DNA of 64,000 nt. Origin: Oceanospirillaceae bacterium. GTDB taxonomy: Bacteria > Pseudomonadota > Gammaproteobacteria > Pseudomonadales > Litoribrevibacteraceae. The notes below the pieces were generated by a model. It saw nothing but the letters and a program-made list of their open reading frames with translations. It did no database searches and had not been told where the DNA came from. Below, piece by piece: positions 62,245 through 64,000 of the stretch. A program made the translations under genes and the position numbers. Positions within the stretch are counted from its first letter, which is position 1; each line of letters begins with the position of its first letter. The DNA is taken from contig JADFAD010000006.1 of the NCBI GenBank assembly GCA_015665455.1, positions 434,001-498,000 of the forward strand, read 5' to 3'.

Positions 62245-62928
62245 TTACTTTCCTCCAAGGATACGAGCAAGCGCATCATCAGCACTCGTATTCGATCCTG
62301 ATACACCGGCAGCTTTTAATCGAGCCTCTAAATCACCGCCATCTTCAGCAGACGCTAATTCTTCTGCCGATTCAAGCTCAGCAGAGCGTTGCTGCTGCTT
62401 ATCTTGAATTCGCTGCAGTGATTCTGCGGCTGTTTTCATTTTACTGTTGGCCCCCAAATGTCTAGAGGAAACCGCCACTTGAGCTTTCTGCACAGACTCA
62501 GTCGCTTTAACCATGTCGACCTGTTGCTCCATGCGTCTTAAATTCGTTTTAGCTTGGCTAATACTTTGCTTTAAACTACTTTCGGTCTTGCTGAACTGAT
62601 CAACAAAGCCTTGCTCTGCGTCGCGCTGTTCTTGAAGTTCCACGACCTTTTGAGCACACTCCAAAGCCAATTGATGGTCACTTTCCGCCGCCTTTCTGGC
62701 ATGGCCTTCGTATTCTGTCATTGAAGCATTCAAGCTGTTCACTTTTTGCTCGGCAAGTTTTCTTTTTGCCATAATTTGCGTCAATGAATGGTCTGACTTA
62801 CGTAACTCTTCTTTTGCGTCTCTGATTTCCTGATCAAGAATACGTAACGCCTGACTGTCGACTACAGCTTCTGCTGCTTCGGTTGCTCCGCCTTTAAGCG
62901 CAGTAACTAACTTTTTCCAAACACTCAT
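62245..62928 (-). CDS. PspA/IM30-family protein (YjfJ type)
   Basis: 227 residues, almost entirely coiled coil. The start VWKKLVTALKGGATEAAEAVVD is the amphipathic, membrane-binding N-terminus, followed by ALRILDQEIRDAKEELRKSD, which matches the PspA pattern. The C-terminus has a small extra segment (DLEARLKAAGVSGSNTSADD). PspA-like proteins assemble on membranes under stress. It is second in its operon. Confidence 0.92.
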   Translation of the reverse strand: MSVWKKLVTALKGGATEAAEAVVDSQALRILDQEIRDAKEELRKSDHSLTQIMAKRKLAEQKVNSLNASMTEYEGHARKAAESDHQLALECAQKVVELQEQRDAEQGFVDQFSKTESSLKQSISQAKTNLRRMEQQVDMVKATESVQKAQVAVSSRHLGANSKMKTAAESLQRIQDKQQQRSAELESAEELASAEDGGDLEARLKAAGVSGSNTSADDALARILGGK

Positions 62929-62939
62929 AATTTGATTCC

Positions 62940-63329
62940 TTATTTCAGGTGGTCTTGATAGGCATCTAAAAACGCTTCTATGTTTTCAAAAAGCATCTGA
63001 ATTTCCAGAAGAATACTTTCTTCTTTTGATTGAGAAGATAAGGCACCAAAGGCCATGTAATAATCTTCTCCACTGACCTGAGTAATACCAATCGTCGTTA
63101 AAGGGAATACTTGATGTGTCTTTAAAATCTCATCATTAAGCAGTGCTGTATCTGCCACTTGTTCTTTCGAAAAAAGCAGGGATTCAACAATAATTTGTTC
63201 ACCGCTGACAGCTAGATAGGCATCAATGCCATCATCATTAGTAATACAAATGCACCCATCTTCCCTTGTGATTGCCATATCCTTGTTGTCGGATAATAGC
63301 GCTTCCAGCGTATTAAGATTCCAGCTCAT
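62940..63329 (-). CDS. DUF2170 (YjfI-type) protein
   Basis: 129 residues, soluble, acidic. MSWNLNTLEALLSDNKDMAI, FPLTTIGITQVSGEDYYMAFGALS and the C-terminal helix IEAFLDAYQDHL match YjfI. It is the first gene of the operon, 11 bases before the PspA-like gene. Function unknown; it may bind the PspA-like partner. Confidence 0.88.
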   Translation of the reverse strand: MSWNLNTLEALLSDNKDMAITREDGCICITNDDGIDAYLAVSGEQIIVESLLFSKEQVADTALLNDEILKTHQVFPLTTIGITQVSGEDYYMAFGALSSQSKEESILLEIQMLFENIEAFLDAYQDHLK

Positions 63330-63509
63330 TACTATCTCCTATCTGAATTTGTGCACTAGTAACTTTCTTAGTTGCTATATGGCTAACTGCTATGTAGACA
63401 ACATATTTTCAAAGAAGTTATATTTATTCATAGTAATTAATAAAATTCGAATGTAAAGTATATTTTACAAACAAAGCAATATTTCGTACGACTTGCGAGT
63501 ATAAAACCT

Positions 63510-63800
63510 ATGACCTCACAAAAAAAATCCGCTACATCATCCTGGAGAGAACTGGCATCTCGCATCATTAAGTCTGAAATGGCAAAAAGAAGCCTGAAGT
63601 ACAGCGACCTTAGTGAACGATTAGCGAGTCTAGACACTCATCAAAGCGCAGACAACCTACGCAATAAGATTAATAAAGGAATCATGGGCGCAGATCTATT
63701 CCTGCAAATCATGCTCGTTCTTAATGTAACAAGATTAGAACGTGAAAACCTAATTGAAATATTAAAAGAAATCGGTGTTAACGAAGATAAATTTCTGTAA
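63510..63800 (+). CDS. DUF6471-type small helix-turn-helix-like protein
   Basis: 96 residues. LASRIIKSEMAKRSLKYSDL, then LRNKINKGIMGADLFLQIMLVLNV, are features of DUF6471, which looks like an HTH/Xre-type DNA-binding fold. It is divergent from the yjf-like operon across 180 bases, so it could regulate it. Confidence 0.82.
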   Translation: MTSQKKSATSSWRELASRIIKSEMAKRSLKYSDLSERLASLDTHQSADNLRNKINKGIMGADLFLQIMLVLNVTRLERENLIEILKEIGVNEDKFL

Positions 63801-63857
63801 ACCTTTATACAATCACCCAGAATTATAAAATTTTAAATAGGCATTAGGAGTATGGAT

Positions 63858-64000
63858 ATGAAAGGCGCAGGGGGAACGTCCGGCGGAATAGGCCAGTTCT
63901 TTATTAGTTTAATCATGATGTGCGGTGGCTTCTACTTATTGCTCAACTCCATTTCAGTCACCTCAAGTTTCGGCTTCGGGGCAAGAATGTATGGCATCTC
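63858..64000 (+). CDS. Small membrane protein, truncated by window end
   Basis: Begins MKGAGGTSGGIGQFF at ATG 63858, with AGGAG seven bases upstream; ATG 63852 is too close to that site. A hydrophobic helix follows (ISLIMMCGGFYLLL). Only about 47 residues are visible and the frame stays open to the edge. Not recognised further. Confidence 0.7.
   Translation, partial: MKGAGGTSGGIGQFFISLIMMCGGFYLLLNSISVTSSFGFGARMYGI

Overview
The window reads as one chromosomal segment of a free-living, probably marine gammaproteobacterium, most like the Oceanospirillales and relatives. I infer this from gene families and order, not from a search. The first 6.6 kb keeps the enterobacterial order secB-grxC-yibN / gpmI-envC-yibQ, with a ctpA protease inserted. 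Other typical gammaproteobacterial genes are mutY-yggX, a family I.1 lipase with its foldase, astE beside a basic amino-acid ABC transporter, and a yjfI-J-K-L-M-C type operon.

Layout. 1-6.6 kb holds protein export, redox, glycolysis and cell-division/envelope genes. 6.7-8.8 kb is hisB-hisH-hisF on the minus strand, with no hisA between hisH and hisF. 8.9-14.8 kb has a PanZ-like acetyltransferase, an L-2-hydroxyglutarate-oxidase-like flavoprotein, a secreted lipase, an anchored protein of unknown function and a YihY/BrkB membrane protein. 14.8-20.6 kb has a LysE exporter, small redox and tautomerase genes facing a LysR regulator, a second LysR and a hydrolase. 20.65-22.2 kb is an AT-rich pair: a signal-less peptidoglycan hydrolase and a lipoprotein. 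22.5-29.6 kb has a two-component system, a TrhA-type membrane protein, two alpha/beta hydrolases, mutY and yggX. 29.7-31.7 kb has two identical tRNA-Phe genes, each with its own promoter and terminator, flanking a DUF1835 gene.

32.2-41.4 kb is the most striking part, apparently devoted to lipid release and oxidation. A MalT/AlkS-type LuxR regulator faces a 919-residue protein. That protein has a complete fatty-acid alpha-dioxygenase, with every diagnostic residue recognisable, followed by a C-terminal domain with the motif order of a catalase. Next come the lipase foldase and lipase (lifO, lipA) and an AraC regulator. A plausible reading is that LipA frees fatty acids which the dioxygenase converts to 2-hydroperoxides, and the catalase-like domain acts on or structurally supports that product.

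41.9-46.3 kb is an arginine/ornithine-type uptake operon ending in astE, so uptake and catabolism are linked. 46.4-49.4 kb is a FecR protein plus CHASE2 adenylate cyclase module. 49.4-54.8 kb has a PAS protein, a chemoreceptor, two orphan solute-binding proteins and a MocR regulator facing a split-barrel flavoprotein. 55.5-58.2 kb has a hydrolase, a TetR regulator and an SDR enzyme, with two kinds of repeated palindrome in the TetR/SDR promoter region. 58.3-63.3 kb is a seven-gene PspA-family envelope operon that includes a potassium channel. The window ends with a DUF6471 gene and a truncated small membrane protein.

I saw no CRISPR array, integrase, transposase, rRNA or prophage.
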